Assembly (NCBI GenBank): GCA_002737585.1
Contig: NSIA01000178.1
Coordinates: 1 to 9,046 of the forward strand
Reading direction: 5' to 3'
Source of the DNA: Planctomycetaceae bacterium
GTDB lineage: Bacteria > Planctomycetota > Phycisphaerae > Phycisphaerales > SM1A02
Length of the DNA stretch: 9,046 nucleotides
Position numbers and translations under genes: made by a program. Within the stretch, counting starts at the first letter, position 1; every line of letters starts with the position of its first letter. Below the pieces are notes generated by a model. It saw only the letters and a program-made list of their open reading frames with translations, was not told the DNA's origin and searched no databases. Shown here one piece after another: positions 7,481 to 9,046 of this stretch.

Positions 7481-8560
7481 TCAGCGCAACGCTTCCGGTA
7501 CGAGACCAGCAATGTCTTTCACCTTCTCCGCCAGATCCGCGCGCACCACCAATGTCGCATCCTTGGTGCGCACCACAATCACATCGGTCAGTCCGATGGT
7601 GGTGATGACGTGCGAAGGATCATCACTCAACGCCAGCACGCCCGTGCTCCCCACATGCAGCGCCTGCGCATTGGTTCGATTGCCATCACCGTCCGCCGCG
7701 AGCGTCTCACCATAACTTGGCCAGCTGCCAACATCGCGCCACTCGACGCTCATCGGCACCACGCATACGGAAAGCGTTGGGTCTTTCGAAGCCGGCTCCA
7801 TCAGTGCGTAATCAACGCTAATTTTCGGCAGTTCTGGATAGATGCGTTCCACGGTCGCGCGCGCCGTAGCAGTTCCCCACGCCGCGCGAATCTCCCGCAT
7901 ACCAGCGGCAGTCTCCGGCTTGAAGCGTTGCAATGCCTCCAGCACGGTCTTCGCGCTGAACACGAACATCCCGCTGTTCCATCCAAACCCGCCGCTCTGC
8001 AGATATTCCTCAGCGCGCGCACGATCCGGCTTCTCCACAAATCGCTTCGCTCCGAACGCGCCGGGGAATCCCGCAATCGCGTCACCGCGTTCCACATATC
8101 CAAATCCAGTGGCTGCAAATGTTGGCGTGATAGCAAAGGTCACAAGCCGCGTCGGGTCTGCCTCCACCAACCGAAAGCCAAGATCCATCGCGCGCTCAAA
8201 CTCCGCTTGCGGCGTAATCAAATGGTCGCTCGTCAACACAGCAAACACCGCGTCGGGATCATCTTTCCCAACCACCGCAGCAGCAAATGCCACCGCGTTC
8301 ACGGTATCGCGCCCCATCGGCTCTCCCAAGACGTGGGCATCATCAATCCACGGAATGTCCTCGCGGATCAGCGCACGGTATTTTTCCCCGGCACACACAT
8401 ACCGGTTCGCCTCTGGAACCAGCGTGCGAATCCGCTCCGCTGCCACGGAAAGCAGGCTCTTTCCACCAATGAAACGCAACAGCTGCTTGGGAACAGCCTG
8501 CCGGCTCATCGGCCAAAGTCGCGTACCGGATCCACCTGCCATAATCATTGCGTAGCGCAT
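7481..8560 (-). CDS. manC: Mannose-1-phosphate guanylyltransferase
   Basis: The 359-residue protein makes GDP-mannose from mannose 1-phosphate and GTP in the cytoplasm, a precursor for polysaccharides and glycoproteins. The nucleotidyltransferase signature IMAGGSGTRLWPMSR occupies residues 6-20, followed by PKQ at 24-26; TSDHLI at 110-115 carries the metal-binding Asp112; FGYVERG at 153-159; FVEKPD at 174-179; GWNSGMFVF at 193-201; ISVDYALME at 247-255; and WRDVGSW at 274-280. The length fits the short form without the C-terminal phosphomannose isomerase domain found in many ManC/AlgA proteins. The start at 8560 places the signature right at the N terminus; an ATG at 8602 would add 14 residues and overlap the start of ruvA. 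No clear ribosome binding site is seen. It is probably co-transcribed with ruvX. The symbol follows function; no polysaccharide cluster is visible around it. Confidence 0.92.
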   Translation of the reverse strand: MRYAMIMAGGSGTRLWPMSRQAVPKQLLRFIGGKSLLSVAAERIRTLVPEANRYVCAGEKYRALIREDIPWIDDAHVLGEPMGRDTVNAVAFAAAVVGKDDPDAVFAVLTSDHLITPQAEFERAMDLGFRLVEADPTRLVTFAITPTFAATGFGYVERGDAIAGFPGAFGAKRFVEKPDRARAEEYLQSGGFGWNSGMFVFSAKTVLEALQRFKPETAAGMREIRAAWGTATARATVERIYPELPKISVDYALMEPASKDPTLSVCVVPMSVEWRDVGSWPSYGETLAADGDGNRTNAQALHVGSTGVLALSDDPSHVITTIGLTDVIVVRTKDATLVVRADLAEKVKDIAGLVPEALR

Positions 8561-8594
8561 GGCTCGTAGGATAGGCGCAGGCAAGGAAGCCCTC
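8561..8594. other. 34-base divergent gap between manC and ruvA
   Basis: The gap is too short for two full non-overlapping promoters plus leaders, so the promoter elements must overlap or lie inside the opposing coding sequence. I see no convincing -35/-10 pair in it. It does contain the ruvA ribosome binding site. Confidence 0.6.
8583..8589 (+). promoter_or_regulatory. Ribosome binding site of ruvA
   Basis: AAGGAAG lies 5 bases before the ATG at 8595 and supports that start, which also gives the MI..L.G opening typical of RuvA. Confidence 0.75.
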
Positions 8595-9046
8595 ATGATC
8601 ACTCAACTCACCGGAAATCTCATCGCCATCGACGACGGTGCCGCCCACGTTCAGGTGGCTGAACTCACCTACGAGGTGTTGATTCCCGCCGCGGATTCCA
8701 TGTCACTCGCGGCGCGCATTGGGCAACCGGTGAAGTTCCACACGCTGCATTACTTGGAGGGGCAAGGGCAGGGTTCCAGTTTCTGGCCGCGCCTGATCGG
8801 ATTCCAGTCAGCCACCGATCGCGCCTTCTTTGAACTCTTCACCACCGTGAAGGGCATTGGCAATCGCAAGGCATTGCGCGCGTTGCAACTTCCCTTCGCA
8901 CAGGTCGCGGAAGCGATCGCCGCGCGTGATCACGGCATGTTGCAGACGCTGCCAGAAATCGGCAAGCGCACGGCAGAAACCATCTGCGTTGAACTCAAAG
9001 GAAAGATCGATCCATTCGTGCGCGAACTCGGCGTGCGACCAGCAGT
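8595..9046 (+). CDS. ruvA: Holliday junction branch migration protein RuvA, 3' end outside window
   Basis: The visible 150 residues cover the N-terminal OB-fold domain and the double helix-hairpin-helix domain; the RuvB-binding C-terminal domain is cut off. RuvA binds the four-way junction and loads the RuvB motor. The start MITQLTGNLIAID is typical. Hairpin 1 is FFELFTTVKGIGNRKALRAL (78-97) and hairpin 2 is LQTLPEIGKRTAETICVELKGK (116-137). Departures from E. coli RuvA: the GVGYEV strand is replaced by AELTYEV (22-28), the VREDAQLLYGF segment carrying the acidic pin is replaced by a Gly/Gln/Ser-rich stretch ending WPRLIGF (54-70), and GVGPK reads GIGNR. Overall order and length still fit RuvA, and ruvX nearby is compatible with a recombination/repair role. 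A distant RuvA-like paralogue is possible but less likely. Confidence 0.88.
   Translation, partial: MITQLTGNLIAIDDGAAHVQVAELTYEVLIPAADSMSLAARIGQPVKFHTLHYLEGQGQGSSFWPRLIGFQSATDRAFFELFTTVKGIGNRKALRALQLPFAQVAEAIAARDHGMLQTLPEIGKRTAETICVELKGKIDPFVRELGVRPA

Noticed and set aside
7477..7512. Longer ruvX starting at 7512
   Set aside because: It would add 12 residues overlapping the manC end, and the family begins at the MRYLAIDLG strand.
7235..8569. 444-codon open frame on the plus strand opposite ruvX and manC
   Set aside because: The sense strand encodes two conserved proteins with intact motifs. The opposite frame is rich in His, Arg and Ser, spans two genes and matches no family I know.

Overview
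The window looks like chromosomal DNA of a GC-rich Gram-negative-type bacterium, most likely a planctomycete of the Phycisphaerae. This is inference. It rests on a secreted enzyme carrying a dockerin-like pair of the GDLN...DLA.ILG.WG type that is common in that group, on a RuvA with an atypical helix-hairpin-helix sequence, and on an autotransporter beta-barrel, which requires an outer membrane. I see no mobile element, CRISPR array, tRNA or rRNA.

Left part (1-4075, +): the 3' end of a very large type Va autotransporter. Its passenger has four repeats of about 190-197 residues (GTGDL...STATTTLAF units), then a beta-helix ending, a linker, and a C-terminal beta-barrel ending in Phe. The gene start lies outside the window.

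Middle (4076-7047, +): a 187-base gap without an obvious terminator, then a complete multimodular cellulase. Its order is signal peptide, CBM2, dockerin-like EF-hand pair, poly-Gly linker, He_PIG-type Ig domain, GH9 catalytic domain, CBM3c. The GH9 active-site motifs are intact and the GH9-CBM3c pair is the arrangement of processive endoglucanases. A strong hairpin terminator follows.

Right part (7072-9046): housekeeping genes. On the minus strand manC (mannose-1-phosphate guanylyltransferase) and ruvX (Holliday junction resolvase-like, YqgF) lie 4 bases apart and probably form an operon. ruvA (+) starts 34 bases from manC in the opposite direction and is cut by the window end. Its sequence departs from E. 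coli RuvA at several known positions.

Taken together, the left and middle parts encode exported proteins, one anchored in the outer membrane and one cellulose-binding and cellulose-degrading. The right part handles recombination and GDP-mannose supply. The most interesting items are the permuted module order of the cellulase with its internal dockerin-like pair, and the repeat structure of the autotransporter passenger. I did not find an unmistakably new biological system.
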